A stretch of DNA of 64,000 nucleotides from Pseudorasbora parva (taxonomy: Eukaryota > Chordata > Actinopteri > Cypriniformes > Gobionidae), in NCBI RefSeq assembly GCF_024679245.1, contig NC_090172.1:43067054-43131053 (forward strand). Reading direction: 5' to 3'. A program made the position numbers and the translations under genes. A model generated the notes under the pieces. The model was not told the DNA's origin. It did not search any database and saw only the letters and a program-made list of their open reading frames with translations. Below are positions 37,506 to 54,385 of this stretch, one piece after another. Each line of letters opens with the position of its first letter. Position 1 is the first letter of the stretch.

Positions 37506-37975
37506 CACCGATCAGGCATAACATAATGACCTAATATGGCCTAATCCTAATATTGTGTTGGTCCCTCTTTTGCTGCCAAAACAGTCCTGACCAGTCAAGG
37601 CATGTACTCCACTAGACCCCTAAAGATGTGCTGTGGTATCTGGCACCAAGATGTCAGCAGAAGATCCTTTAAGTCCTAAAATGGGGCTTTTCACAGGCGT
37701 ATTATCCTGCTGAAAGAGGCCACAGCCATGAAAGGGTTTACATGGTCTGCAAGGTAGGTAGGTAGTGTGTGTCAAAGTAACATCCACATGGATGGCAGGA
37801 CCCAAGGTTGCCCAAGAGAGCATTGCCCAAAACATCACACTGCCTCCTTCTCATAGTGCATACTGGTGCCATGTGTTCCCCAGGTAAGTGACGCACACGC
37901 ACCCAGCAGCCATCCACGCGATTCCTCAGACTAGGCCACCTTCTTCCATTGCTCTGTGGTCCAGTTCTGATGCCA
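37506..37975 (-). pseudogene. Tc1-like transposase remnant, 5' truncated
   Basis: The element end CACCGATCAGGCATAACAT follows TA (37504-37505). The minus strand then carries transposase pieces MLSWATLGPAIHVDVTLTHT and GCGLFQQDNTP, the latter holding the second catalytic Asp. Internal deletions remove most of the enzyme, and the 5' part ends near 37975. Same family as the fragment at 28715. Confidence 0.8.
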
Positions 37976-38329
37976 CTGTTGGTGCTTTTGGCTGTGGTTA
38001 AATTGCAAACTAGTATTTATGTTATTTTAATTTTATATTGTCATCACAACTTACAATTTTTTGCGCTTGTTTTACAGTTTTTACAGTTACATCCACATTA
38101 TCAGGAAAAATCTTACTTCCTGCACAGTCTATAGTCTGCACAACAAAGATGAGCAAACCTTCAGGTTGGTGAGAATGATTCCTTTAACACAAATGAGACA
38201 AATAGATGCAACTTGTTAAGTGTGAACAGACAGAGGTGCAACAGAACATCAGATTTTCTCTAGTGTGAGATCTGTAATGTTATAGTGTGTAAAAGCTCTC
38301 TGACATTTGTTTCTATTTTTCTTATATGC

Positions 38330-38600
38330 CCAAGTGCACGCAAATTTTGAGCACCAAATCAGCATATTAGAATAATTTCTGAAGGATCATGTGACACGAA
38401 GTAATAATGCTAAAAATTCAGCTTTGCCATCACAGGAATAAATTACATTTTAAAAATATATTACAAGAGGTAAAAAACATTTTAAACTGTAAAAATATTT
38501 CACAATATTACGGTTTTGCTGATTTTTTTTGTGTTGCTTTTTTAATAACCATGTGAACATAAGTGATATACTTAAAAATAAAAATCACATTGTAGATTCA
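38330..38600 (+). repeat. common cyprinid interspersed repeat
   Basis: Shares GCACCAAATCAGCATATTAG, GAAGGATCATGTGACACG and TTCAGCTTTGCCATCACAGG with the copies at 32640 and 61290. Confidence 0.65.
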
Positions 38601-39876
38601 GCCGGTATTACATAATCAATATCTGAAGTATTATTGTCAACAAACAGTTGACTTAATTTGTTATTTAAAGTCTCACACACAACAATAATGACATGGTACA
38701 TAAAAAATTACTGCTCCCTTTTATTAGTCACAGGAAATGTAAGAGATCACCACACGATAGGTCATCTTGGACTTGAAACACATAAGTGTGACGGCCATAT
38801 ATGCGTGTGGTCTGGGGTTTGCGCATCTGTGGAGTTCAGGGGGCAGGAGAAAGGGGATGTCCTCATTAACACATCTGCAGTTCGTGCCGAGAAAATGTAT
38901 TTTATTGCTTACGGGATTTATCACGCCGCAGCTGCAGCACACCACAGGCTCCTGCTAAAACTACTGCCTCATAACAGCTCTGACTCATCCCCTGAGCTCA
39001 CATTCAGACACAATACACAACTCTTTAGACGCTTAGCTTCAATCTTTAACTGCATTGGGAGTAACAAAAGTTTGAAATGAATTTCCACAACAGTCTGCAT
39101 TGGTATTTGAGAGCGTGCACATGCAGAACAGACATCCATACTAAATACAAATAGTAACTGTCATCACGTAACTCAGGGTCAATGTTTAAAGCCACCGGTG
39201 ATGTAAAAAGTGAAATGCGCTGTATGTTGCGTTTGATCATCAGAACCCCGGTGCAGGTGCCCTAGCCAGATCCAAACACGTCTTAATGATGCATGACAGC
39301 CTCGGGAGAAGATCACTTTGACAGCAGACATCGAATTCAATCCTTTAACTCAGATCTGAGAAGCAGTAGGAGCTTGCACAAAGACCTGAGGTGCATTATC
39401 CGAGGTCCAGGCATTCAAAGCACCCACTGCAGATGGCGGCGAGCAGCAGATCCTAGCCCTTGGCCTGTTTTTTTTTTTTGACGGACAGCCCACCAAATGG
39501 AAGCTAATACCTCCGGAGTAAGGCTAACCGTATGAGTTGATCTTGTTATGCCAACTTCTCGGTTACGCCTTGGGCCAGAGCTCAAGCTTTTTCATGCTAA
39601 AGCTTATTAGATTTATATTCATGCCCTTCGGCATAGATCAGCATACAGTATATCTGTTATTTGGGATCAATATATGTTACATGGTTTACAGAGCGAGGAG
39701 GGAAGCTGTACATTTTTTAATCCTCCTCTTGCCTGCAGGCTTCCTTGCATAAACTGATCTTTTGTTGTTTGTTAGAAACTTATTCCATATACAGTTAAGG
39801 TTTGATTGCTTAGAGTCTCATCTGTACCATTTTATAATAAGGAAACATTTTAAGAAAAAAATGTTCTATCGTGAAA
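38601..39876. other. intronic sequence, nothing recognised
   Basis: The 140-codon plus-strand frame at 38658-39080 shows no family motif or splice context and is taken as chance. Confidence 0.35.
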
Positions 39877-39880
39877 TTAA

Positions 39881-40560
39881 AGGTGCACTATGTAGTATTT
39901 TTGCAGTAAAATATCCAAAAACCACTAGGCCAGTGTTATATATTTTGTTCAGTTGAGTACTTACAATATCCCAAATGTTTCCAACTATTTGTAAATTGTG
40001 AGAAAACTGCTATTTTAACCAAGGACCCGGGACGTGTCAGCATAGCGTTTGAGGGAGTCGCCTGTCAATCGCGTCATATCTGCGTTACCCTCAGTTTTAT
40101 TTGGCTGAAGCGCTTTTCTCTTAGCAGTGTGAACATGTCACAGCAGCGCCGAGCGAACGCATAGAGTAATGTCATAACATAATTTTAAACACACTTAAAT
40201 GTATCTAATATGATAAACAGAGCTGCTTTATCTTATACTCATGACTGGGAAAGCGGAAATGGTGTGGGCGCCCGGCGACTGTGTCCGGTCCCGTCATAAT
40301 AAAAGCCCCGGTGCTCGCGAGTCATGTGTTTGTTTAACAGTCTCTCCAGCAGCCGTGCTCAGCTCCACAACACTCGGTCCTGCTCTGCTTCACACTACAG
40401 TAACGTTAATAACCGCATCCATCAACATGATTTCTGCCCCGTGTCCTATTTTCCACCGGCTGTGAGGTGAAAGATACTGCGCTCAAACTTGGCGTCATCA
40501 AACTACACCTTTGTTTTGAATAGGTGCCCTCTAGTGGATGGAAAGTTGCATAGTGCACCT
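39881..40560. mobile_element. TTAA-flanked element, 680 bp
   Basis: TTAA at 39877-39880 and 40561-40564. Ends AGGTGCACTATGTAG and TTGCATAGTGCACCT are inverses. A partial reversed copy lies at 9400-9624. Confidence 0.85.
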
Positions 40561-41214
40561 TTAAGCCATTGTTTTAATTTTAGACGAATTAAGCTGCGAT
40601 CCCGAACAGGACCACACGGAGACGGCAAAACTCCTAAAAATCAACCGTGTTGATTTGACTGCATAAACCTACAAATACTAAACACAACAATGTACAAATC
40701 AATGTACAAATCAAACATAATCCTTCCCGAGTGTGTGTGGAAACAAAGCAAATGTACTGAAATGTGTCTGTACATGAATGCTGCGTGCAGTCAATGATCT
40801 AGAGAGCGCACCTACACAGACTTCTGTAGCGTACGTCACCAAAAATTTTCTTTTCTTTTCAGAAACGATCGCAGAATATGACAGAGCATGTCTTTAAAGC
40901 AAAGCACACACTGGAATAAACAATTCACTAAAAACATGATGCGAGTCTCTATTATCGCTAATGTAATCAGCCTGGACTGTTTGAATTAATTTGATTGCTG
41001 GATCACTGAACAATTTCCCAGAGTTTAACAGCTATAAATGGCCTGATCACAAACAGAGAAGCAGAATCGAGTTAAACGAGTTAGAGAATGAATACTGGAT
41101 TTTATTACAGGTGCTGTAGACGCTTAGCGTGATCCTGACTCCCGACTTCTGCGGTCATATAACTGTGTGGCGAAAATTACGCGTCACTGCGCCACTACTT
41201 CAGTAATTTATTTG

Positions 41215-41345
41215 CGCTAATTGCGTTAAATTATTTTAACGCATTAATGACTTTAAATTAATCGCAAACGTTAAAGCTTTAACGTGTTAGTGCTGTCAAC
41301 TTTAACGCATAACATTAAATCGTTAACGTTGACAGCACTAATTTA
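41215..41345. mobile_element. hAT-like end with TTAACG palindrome
   Basis: Several TTAACG/CGTTAA motifs and a terminal inverted pair, TAGTGCTGTCAACTTTAACG against CGTTAACGTTGACAGCACTA. Resembles the fragment at 12283. The body of the element probably extends left to about 40590. Confidence 0.5.
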
Positions 41346-43975
41346 TGTATAAATAAATTATATAAATATAAACAGTATGTACATGCAAAGATTTCTTAAA
41401 TATATACATGAAGGAATGTTTATTTAGTTATACATAATAACAGTACACACATATATTATGTAAACACAAACTTTTATTTTAGATGCTATTAAATCGCAAT
41501 TAATCAAATGCCCAACCATAATTATGTTTTTTATGTCTAATTTATGTTTTCGTAAAGGTGTGTGATGTGAGGAAACACAAAGAAATCCAAGTCTGACAGG
41601 CAGGGGGCAAGAGTCATTATGGGATGGACAGTCTATGTAACTTTAAGTGATGGAAAGAAAGAAACAGTAGCAGATGAGCAATGAGATGAATATTAGTGTA
41701 GCAAGGATAGTCTGGGTCCCTGGAGATGAGACACTCAAATGATAGGAAAAATGAGCCTACTTATAATAAAGAATTGGACAATGAAAATGAATTACTACTG
41801 ACCGCTGACACCTGAACAGCTTGCGGGCTCACATGGGAGCTCGTAACGTGCAGTGATTTCTGGGAGTGCACAAAAATGAGGTCACCACAAAAGATGAATG
41901 ACTGAGGCAGACATTGCAATGCTGCACGATACACTCAAACAAAATAACAAGGCGGGAAAAACATGCAAATCGAATCATTGATCAGAATCCATCTAATTAA
42001 CTGATCTAGTACACTTTGTCAGAGATGGGTGATTTAACTGTGAGTGGCGTGAGAGCAAATTCAGTAATGGAGTCTCCAGAGGAAAGAGATTGATCTGAAG
42101 AGGAATGTCTGGTCTAGTGAGTGTAGGCATGAGCCCAACCGGCACAGACCCTTGAGCTCCTGAATTAACTCATCCTTTCCCTGAAACCAAAATGCTGCCA
42201 CATTCAAATTAATAAACAAAACCAATGTCCTCCACACAAAGAAAACAGGTTTACTAAACTGGCTGTGGTTTTGCCTTTGACATTTGACCCAAGACTTTGG
42301 CCAAAACTGAACATGTATTTTTTTTTTTGCCGTTTCGACTAAATATTGTTGGATGCCAAAATGTTTGTGCATTACTAATTGGTAGTTCAAATCTAACCAG
42401 CTGACTTTACGCAAATTCCAGGAGTCAGGTGTACTAGTAGTCCACCTGGAAACTGTTATTACACGTCCTTGAATGGCCTGCTATTTGCAGAAATTATGGA
42501 TTACACATGAACTGCTCATGGAAATCTCATCTAAGTATGGCCACCTGCGCCTGAGAAGTTTCATTAAATGAGATCCATCCCACCTCCTCAGTCTTTAATC
42601 ATGTTTCATATTCAGAAACAATTACGCAAGGCAATTTAGCCAACCCAGGAAATGAACAACTCCCATCTAGGCCTATTCTCTCAGGCAAACTTGTAATTTA
42701 CCAATTAGTATGCAAAGAGATTTTAATTCTGCCAGTTCCACACACAAACCACAAAGGCGATTTTTCCTCTTTAACTCCATGTCTCAACCATTAATCACTA
42801 ATCAAAGCTTTAAATGACGCAGAGACCGACACTTGAATATGTACACAAGGTTTTACTGCTGGAATTATACCCTTTTAATGGTAGATCCTTATGGGGGAAA
42901 AAACATCAGAATTGCTCTTGTATTATCAAAACAGCCCTTGTCTTTGTATTGGTCCAGATCCAAGCTCTGATTGCTCTAGCAATGAATAATATTTTTCACA
43001 TGCTTAAAAAAAAAGAAAAAGAAACCAATTTCCAGGCGTATGCAGACTGTTTCATAAAAGTTGCGTTCATTCAAAGACTGACATAACTGTAGGCACCTGC
43101 TATCTTTGTTAGGAAATGTACATTGAAATGTATTCCAATGGAAATCCAATTTTACTATAATGATAAATAAATATTCTACAGACCTATCTGGAACTAGGTA
43201 AATACACAAAAAAATAAGTACATATGATTGGAATAGTTTTTTTCCCCTCCAATTTTAGCCATAAAATAATCTGCCAGAAGCTCTTTAGTGAGGTGTAAGT
43301 GAACAAAACATCTATGTGCAGCCCTCACTCCAAACAAAATGCATTCTGCCATTCTCTTTGTCCACCTTTCTCTGAACCTGGCCTTGGCCCTGTTCTTCTC
43401 GTCACAATGTTCCCATGATGCTTCCCTATCACACTTTATGAATGTCTAGATGACCCATCAGCCAACAGACAACACTTAATAAGCAGCGAAAAGAAACAAG
43501 ACTATAAGTATGATGTATTGAATGTGGTGCATGGGAAATAATCTAAAAGGGCGAGTGAAGCAACAGAGGCTCCTCCTCTGCAAAGTAAGAGATGAGTTCT
43601 GGGATGGCGTAAACAATGGTGACCACAATGAAATGAGCTGATTAAACTGAGCCAGGGAGAACTGACATGTTTTTTTTGTTGTTGTTTTTTGTGTGTGTTT
43701 TTTTGCGGGTATGCTGGAATGAAGAGGAAGGGTGAATTTGAAGAGCTAAAAGGAAACGTTAAGGTCTTCTTTATAAGGTTAAGGGCTGGGATGGAAGAGA
43801 TCACTCGTTTGAAAACGTCTCACACTCATTATCGCATGTAGAAGTAATAAATGTATGGCCTACTCCCCCACCCATCATGATTTAAACTCAAATTTAGATT
43901 GCAGTGCTTCAGTGTCTTGCATGTGAAACCACATGATGCCCACACAGACTCCTACATACTCATGGGTCACACATA
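41346..43975. other. intronic sequence, nothing recognised
   Basis: AT-rich. No exon, RNA gene or transposon ends identified. Confidence 0.35.
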
Positions 43976-44826
43976 CAGCTCTGGAAAAAATTAAGAGACC
44001 ACTTAACATTGAAATATCAATGTTAAAGGGTTAGTTCACCCAAAAATGAAATTGATGTCATTAATGACTCATCCTAATGTTGTTCCACACCTGTAAGACC
44101 TCCGTTCATCTTCAGAACACAGTTTAAGATATTTTATGTTTAGTCCAACGTATCTAAGTCTATTCACACTATACTGTCCATGTCCAGAAAGGGAACAAAA
44201 ACATCATCAAAGTAGTCCATATGTGACATCAGTTGGTTAGTTAGAATCTCTTGAAGCATCGAAAATACATTTTGGTCAAAAAAATAGCAAAAACTACAAC
44301 TTTATTCAGTATTGTCTTCTCTTCCGCGTTTGTTTTCAAGCCTCAAATAAAGATTCCAACCGTCATGAATCAGCGAATTGAATCGTGATTTGGATCGCCA
44401 ATGTCATGTGATTTCAGCAGTTTGGCAGTTTGACACGCAATCCAAATCATGAATCAATTCGCTGATTCATGACCCTTTGAATCTTATTTCTAGGATTGAA
44501 AACAAACGCGGAAGAGAAGACAATGCTGAATAAAGTCGTAGTTTTTGTTATTTTTGGACCAAAATGTATTTTCGATGCTTCAAGAGATTCTAATTATCTA
44601 ATTGATGTCACATATGGACTACATTGATGATGTTTTTATTCCCTTTCTGGATATGGACAGTATAGTGTGAATACACTAAGATACGCTGTCGGACTAAATA
44701 TAAAATATCTTAAACAGTTTTCCGAAGATGAACGGAGGTCTTACGGGTGTGGAACAACATGAGTCATTAATGACACAAATTTCATTTTTGTGTGAACTAA
44801 CACTTTAAGTGGTCTCTTAATTTCAA
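43976..44826. mobile_element. CAGCTCTGG MITE split by a later insertion
   Basis: The left end CAGCTCTGGAAAAAATTAAG (after TA) and the remnant GTGGTCTCTTAATTTC on the right belong to one MITE, as at 6170. They are separated by the TTAA element 44027-44804. Confidence 0.7.
44027..44804. mobile_element. TTAA-flanked near-perfect palindrome, 778 bp
   Basis: TTAA at 44023-44026 and 44805-44808. Ends AGGGTTAGTTCACCCAAAAA and TTTTTGTGTGAACTAACACT. The two halves mirror one another almost to the centre near 44400, including GCTTCAAGAGATTCTAA. Confidence 0.9.
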
Positions 44827-45056
44827 ACCTGCATGAGTGTCTTTCTTCTGCTGAACACAAAAGAAGATATTTTAACCAACCAAACAGTTGATGGACCCCA
44901 CTGACTTCTATAGGACAGAAATGCTATGGAAGTCAATGGGGTCCATCAACCGTTTAGTTACCACCATTTTTCAGAATCTTCTTTTGTGTGCAGAAAACAA
45001 CTTGAGGGTAATTCAATTATGACAGAATTGTGAGGTTTAGGTGAACTTTCCCTTTT
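44827..45056. mobile_element. right part of another TTAA-type element
   Basis: Contains CTGCTGAACACAAAAGAAGA and its inverse TCTTCTTTTGTGTGCAG around the pair GGACCCCACTGACTTCTATA / TGGAAGTCAATGGGGTCC, ending GGTGAACTTTCCCTTTTAA. The left end is missing. Confidence 0.6.
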
Positions 45057-49285
<4,229 letters not shown>

Positions 49286-49555
49286 TATGGAGCTAGAAAT
49301 ATGACTAAATGATCTGAATTTGAATTGTATAAATCTGAATTATTGACAAGTGTAATCTAACAAAATTGAATATTATGTTGCATTTAACATAGTTTTTTAA
49401 ATGTTGAATATAGAACCTTTGAAATTGAACACATCTGAAATGTTTTTATGTCGAAATTGTATAGACATGTATTTTCAAACAGCAAATATTTTGTTCTGAA
49501 TTAATAGACTGTAAATATTCAGTTTTTGAAAATACAGATTCAAGATTTCAGATGA

Positions 49556-49775
49556 AGAAGAAATTCAGATCATCAAATTCAATATTCTAAAATTCAGATC
49601 ATCAAATTCAGTATTCTAAAATTCAGATCATCAAATTCAATATTCTAAAATTCAGATCATCAAATTCAATATTCTAAAATTCAGATCATCAAATTCAATA
49701 TTCTAAAATTCAGATCATCAAATTCAATATTCTAAAATTCAGATCATCAAATTCAATATTCTAAAATTCAGATCG
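49556..49775 (+). repeat. 29-bp tandem array, left arm
   Basis: About seven to eight head-to-tail copies of a 29-bp AT-rich unit containing ATTCAGATCATCAAATTC. The array lies in the left arm of the foldback element. Confidence 0.9.
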
Positions 49776-51689
49776 CAGAAATTCAGATCTTACAGAAAGT
49801 AGGCCAGAGATCATCAGGGAAGAGTAAAGGATGTCAGAAAAATCCAACGGAGCACCATCTGATCATTTCATTTCCTATTTGTAATGGAATAAAGAGAAGA
49901 GATCGAACAACCCCTTTATACTTTTTTGTTTATTTTCGATTAATGCACAGAAAAAGATTTTGGCTAGATTTCTCATTTTTCGTGTGGTTTACCGCACAAT
50001 TAAATAAGGTTGGATACTGATTAATATTTTATTTATCAGATAAACATTTTTTTCTGTGAAATGGGTTAAGTTGCACAGAAAAGTTGCCTGATCTAGGACC
50101 TGCCCTGTACAGTTTAAGAAGCGGTAGTCTTGCTATAAGACTACTATTTTGTTGAACAGACCTGGGTTGAATCTAAAATCGCCCCCTATACCCTCAATAC
50201 CTACAAACAAGTTTCAAAATCCGGCCTATCAAGTAGAGTACAGAGTAAATTTTGTGTCCTGTACAGTGTATTGGGGAGATTTTTGGTGGTATAAAAATAT
50301 TGATTTTGAAGTAATATTCTCATCAGTGTTCTGTCAGCTTTAACATAGGCCTCTTAAATCTGCATATTTGTGATATTTACCCCAGGGCGTTATGTCATTT
50401 TATAAAGGCCATTTTTTAAATCTTATTAAATGTATGCATTTCATGTTCAATTCTTACATTTGAATAATAAATGCAGTTATAATAGTAAGACACTAGGGCT
50501 TTTACCAATCAAATTAATTAATTTAAACTGCAAAAATAAAACAGCAATAAATAATGTTATGAGATTGATGTTCTAAATGTTTGAATATACAAATAAAAAA
50601 ATGCAAAGATACTTTTAAACATGAAACTAAACCGCCAATAGGTGGCAGCAAGTGATCGTCTTAATGAGTGAGTCATTGAGTCGTTCATTCAAATGATTCA
50701 TTCAAAACGCTGATTCATTCAGTTCAAAACACCGCGCTGAGTGTTGTTCCTTTGGAACTATATTCGTCGGTGAAATCATGGTTGAAATAGAACAAAAGAA
50801 GTTTTTTGAGTCTAAAATGTAATTACCTAATAATGAATTATGCTACACAATTCACGATTGCAATGTAGCTATTTGAAATCGTTTAGATTGCTGCTCACTT
50901 GCTTTGATTTCTCCACGAATGTCTCACAAAGAGACAGGCAGCGCCAGCCTCAACGCGACTTTGTTACCAGAGATACACTCCATTATCAGTCGCTGTTTAC
51001 ATTGAATATAATAATAAATAAATTATTATCTGGTTATTTTAATGTTTTATTTGTCCGGTCGGGAAAGTAAAACCCTCTTTGATTTGTCCCAGATAAAGAT
51101 AATGTGGAGCCCTTACAGACAGCCCTGTGTGTTCATTCATGATTTCTGTCGTGACTCGTGCTGTAAAGCGGAGGTGATTGGTTCATGTCGTGAGCGCTGC
51201 CGTTTACTTGAACTGAGGGCTACAGTGATCTGTGAATGTCACGCCATAGACTGTTAAAAAATAGGTCACGCCATATTAGAGCATTTCCCATTATTAGCTA
51301 TTTTTAACAACTTCACCCCCGAAAGAAAACTCATCTGATCTACATTCATTCACTCGTTCAAGTTAACTGTATTAGTGGACTAAATTAGGGAATGGTGAGG
51401 GTTTAGGGAGCGAAGTTGGATTCAACCCTGGAGAACAACAGATGACGTTAAATGCTGAGATTTTCTTCACTAATCAGCGATTTGTAAATCATGCACGAAA
51501 AATGAGAAATCTAGCCGAAATCTTTTTCTGTGCATTAATCGAAAATAAACAAAAAAGTATAAAGGGGTTGTTCGATCTCTTCTCTTTATTCCATTACAAA
51601 TAGGAAATGAAATGATCAGATGGTGCTCCGTTGGATTTTTCTGACATCCTTTACTCTTCCCTGATGACCTCTGGCCTACTTTCTGCAAG

Positions 51690-51895
51690 ATCTGAATTTC
51701 TGCGATCTGAATTTTAGAATATTGAATTTGATGATCTGAATTTTAGAATATTGAATTTGATGATCTGAATTTTAGAATATTGAATTTGATGATCTGAATT
51801 TTAGAATATTGAATTTGATGATCTGAATTTTAGAACATTGAATTTGATGATCTGAATTTTAGAATATTGAATTTGATGATCTGAATTTCTTCTTC
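51690..51895 (-). repeat. 29-bp tandem array, right arm
   Basis: The inverse of the left array, GAATTTGATGATCTGAAT units at the same 29-bp spacing. The number of copies and single-base changes differ slightly from the left arm. Confidence 0.9.
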
Positions 51896-52733
51896 ATCTG
51901 AAATCTTGAATCTGTATTTTCAAAAACTGAATATTTACAGTCTATTAATTCAGAACAAAATATTTGCTGTTTGAAAATACATGTCTATACAATTTCGACA
52001 TAAAAACATTTCAGATGTGTTCAATTTCAAAGGTTCTATATTCAACATTTAAAAAAATTCAAATTCAGAACTATGTTAAATGCAACATAATATTCAATTT
52101 TGTTAGATTACACTTGTCAATAATTCAGATTTATACAATTCAAATTCAGATCATTTAGTCATATTTCTAGCTCCATACTCGCGCTAGTAGTCTGTCAGTT
52201 GGATGTGTGAGCAGGTGCTTGTGTAGAGGAGAGGGACTGACGCGCCGCCATATGTAGATTTAGATATGGATGCGGGCAACGAACTCGTTTGTGGAGCCAT
52301 ACAAGCCAGAGTCAGTGAATGAATTATACGAGCCTAATTAAACTTACTTATTATTCATAATGTTACTTTTCATCAAACTCACAAACTCAGTCAGTGCGTT
52401 CGGTTAAAGAGTGCTGCTGCTGTACAGATTGTAGTCATACGATCTGATATTCAGTACTGCAACATTGTGAGCGTCATACAAGTTAAATAAACAAGTTATT
52501 GGTAGGCTATTCGGAATTAGGTCTCAGACCAAAATAATAAAGTTAGATTATTTTTTCTAAAGCGTCAAGCGTGCCATCGACCAACGCACAAACCGAAAGC
52601 CAGGAATCACGTGTGTAAACGGATCCCCTCCTCAGATCAACGCGTTGTTTATTGATCCTCGTGGAGTTCCCTTCCGGGTTTTCCATTTCTCACCGCGAGA
52701 GAAACCCGTTCTGAGCTAGTATGGGCCAACGAT

Positions 52734-53290
52734 TAGCCTGACAAGCCAGACCCACATCAATGTTGATCTGGGTCTGGGAACTCAACATCCGAGGGTCGGG
52801 ATATCGGTTGTCTTTCAAATTCCCTCTGCCCACATTTGGTTAGCTCTAACCAGCCAGGCCAACTTGAAGCGGAGCTATAGCAACTAGCCTAGTTCATAGA
52901 TTAAACTTTCGCCAACTCCGAACACGTTTTAAGAATGATTTCAGTGCCGTTTTTTGTTTTTTTCTCAAAGAAAAGCCTGACTACAAGTCTTTCAGAGTGA
53001 ATCGGCTCGGTGAATCGGAGTGAAGACGAGCTTTGCGAAAAGCTTGTGTGTGTTTGAATCGGCTTTTGAATGCAAGCCCACTGTTCGCCAGCTTCTTGGT
53101 TTTTAAATAGCACAGCCAAACTCTGCCATCATTATGTTAAGCCCGCCCACTGACTTTATACATGATGTGATTGGCCTGACCAGAGTTTTGGTTTTCCAGC
53201 TCAAAAGTCTATTGAGAGTTGCTAGACTACATACACTCGCAGACTAGATTTGATGCTGCTAGGCAGGACAAGTCAAGATCGCAAGGCTAG
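52734..53290 (-). mobile_element. hAT-like MITE, copy 2
   Basis: The ends TAGCCTGACAAGCCAGACC and GCAAGGCTAG enclose 557 bp flanked by CCAACGAT and GCAACGAT, an 8-bp duplication with one mismatch. It is homologous along its length, in opposite orientation, to 24463-24995. No transposase is visible. Confidence 0.75.
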
Positions 53291-54385
53291 GCAACGATCT
53301 GATGTTCCAAAATGGGGTCCTTGCAAGGACAAATTTGTTTTAGTCTGCGTCGATTTGTGAGATAAAACACAGCCATTTTGACTAAATAAATAGCTCTTCC
53401 CGTGACAGTCACTGAACGTTGTTTTAGCCAATGCCGATCAACCAATCAAATGTTTATTTTTCAGCCAATCACATTTGAGGACTGGAAAAAGTTGTAGACT
53501 ACAACATACAATAAAACTTTTTAATATGAACCCATTTAATCCAATCAGTAGCATAAATACCAAAAGGTACTTGCAAGTTTGCATGAAAAATAGTTATGTA
53601 TTTTACAAGCGAGCGTGTATTATGATCTAAAATGTAGTTTAATGTGAACATTTTTCATGGCTGAAGATGGCTAAATAGCCACACTATTACCAGACCGTTT
53701 TTAATTCCAGTTAATTTCCTGTCAAGGCTCCTTAAAAGGAAGCATGTTAAACATGTCATAGTATAATACACAAAACAAACTACCATTTTGGTACATGTAA
53801 TATTTAGCCTACAGTGTCTGTATATCTTTAAGATAGACCTGTCTCACATCATTATACATGTAAACATGTAAACAGTCACATTTGTTACCAGAGGAAGACT
53901 AAAACCACATCTTCAGTACCAACTGATAATGTATTAATATTGGGTTTAAAACTACTGACACATGAAACAAAAGTTCAAAGAAATATTAATTATGGCTGAT
54001 TGTAAAATAAAATAATCTATAATAATGCTTTTTTGTGTGTTGACTCTCCCAAGCAGTTAAATTGTGAGGAATAAATCACATACTTGACTAAAATTATTGA
54101 TTTAATATAAGCCGATTCATTGGGTATTAAAGCAGTATGTGATCACTTAGCATGGCTTGATTTAACCCATCCACTAAAGGTACAGCATGCATGGTAAAAC
54201 ATTTGCGCCATCTGCAGGCCATCAAGTGTCACTGCACATTATGCTGTTGTCGCAATGAGACATTATGAAAGTCACCTTGCCCCTTTGCAACGGCAAACTG
54301 TATTCTCTACGCAAAGTAATTTTTCTATTGCACCTACAGCTACGAACATCCTTAATAAAATGACAACATAGTGTATTTTAAAATG
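53291..54385. other. intergenic, nothing recognised
   Basis: AT-rich sequence between the MITE and the presumed tjp1 3' end. No gene, RNA or element end was recognised. Confidence 0.4.

Larger units (their letters stand above)
49286..52177. mobile_element. 2.9-kb foldback DNA element with roughly 720-bp inverted arms
   Basis: The ends TATGGAGCTAGAAATATGAC and its exact inverse close an element flanked on both sides by CTCGCG (49280-49285 and 52178-52183), a likely 6-bp target duplication. Arms of about 720 bp (49286 to about 50010 and about 51450 to 52177) mirror one another, including arrays of a 29-bp unit. The centre holds a module (about 50350-51110) homologous to one arm of the TTAA element at 1511-4406. 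No transposase frame is visible, so it is non-autonomous. The superfamily is uncertain. Confidence 0.8.

Noticed and set aside
38658..39080. 140-codon plus-strand frame
   Set aside because: No recognisable domain, no splice context, overlapping frames on both strands.
49556..49775. Regular repeat array that might suggest CRISPR
   Set aside because: Units are contiguous with no unique spacers, in a eukaryotic foldback element.
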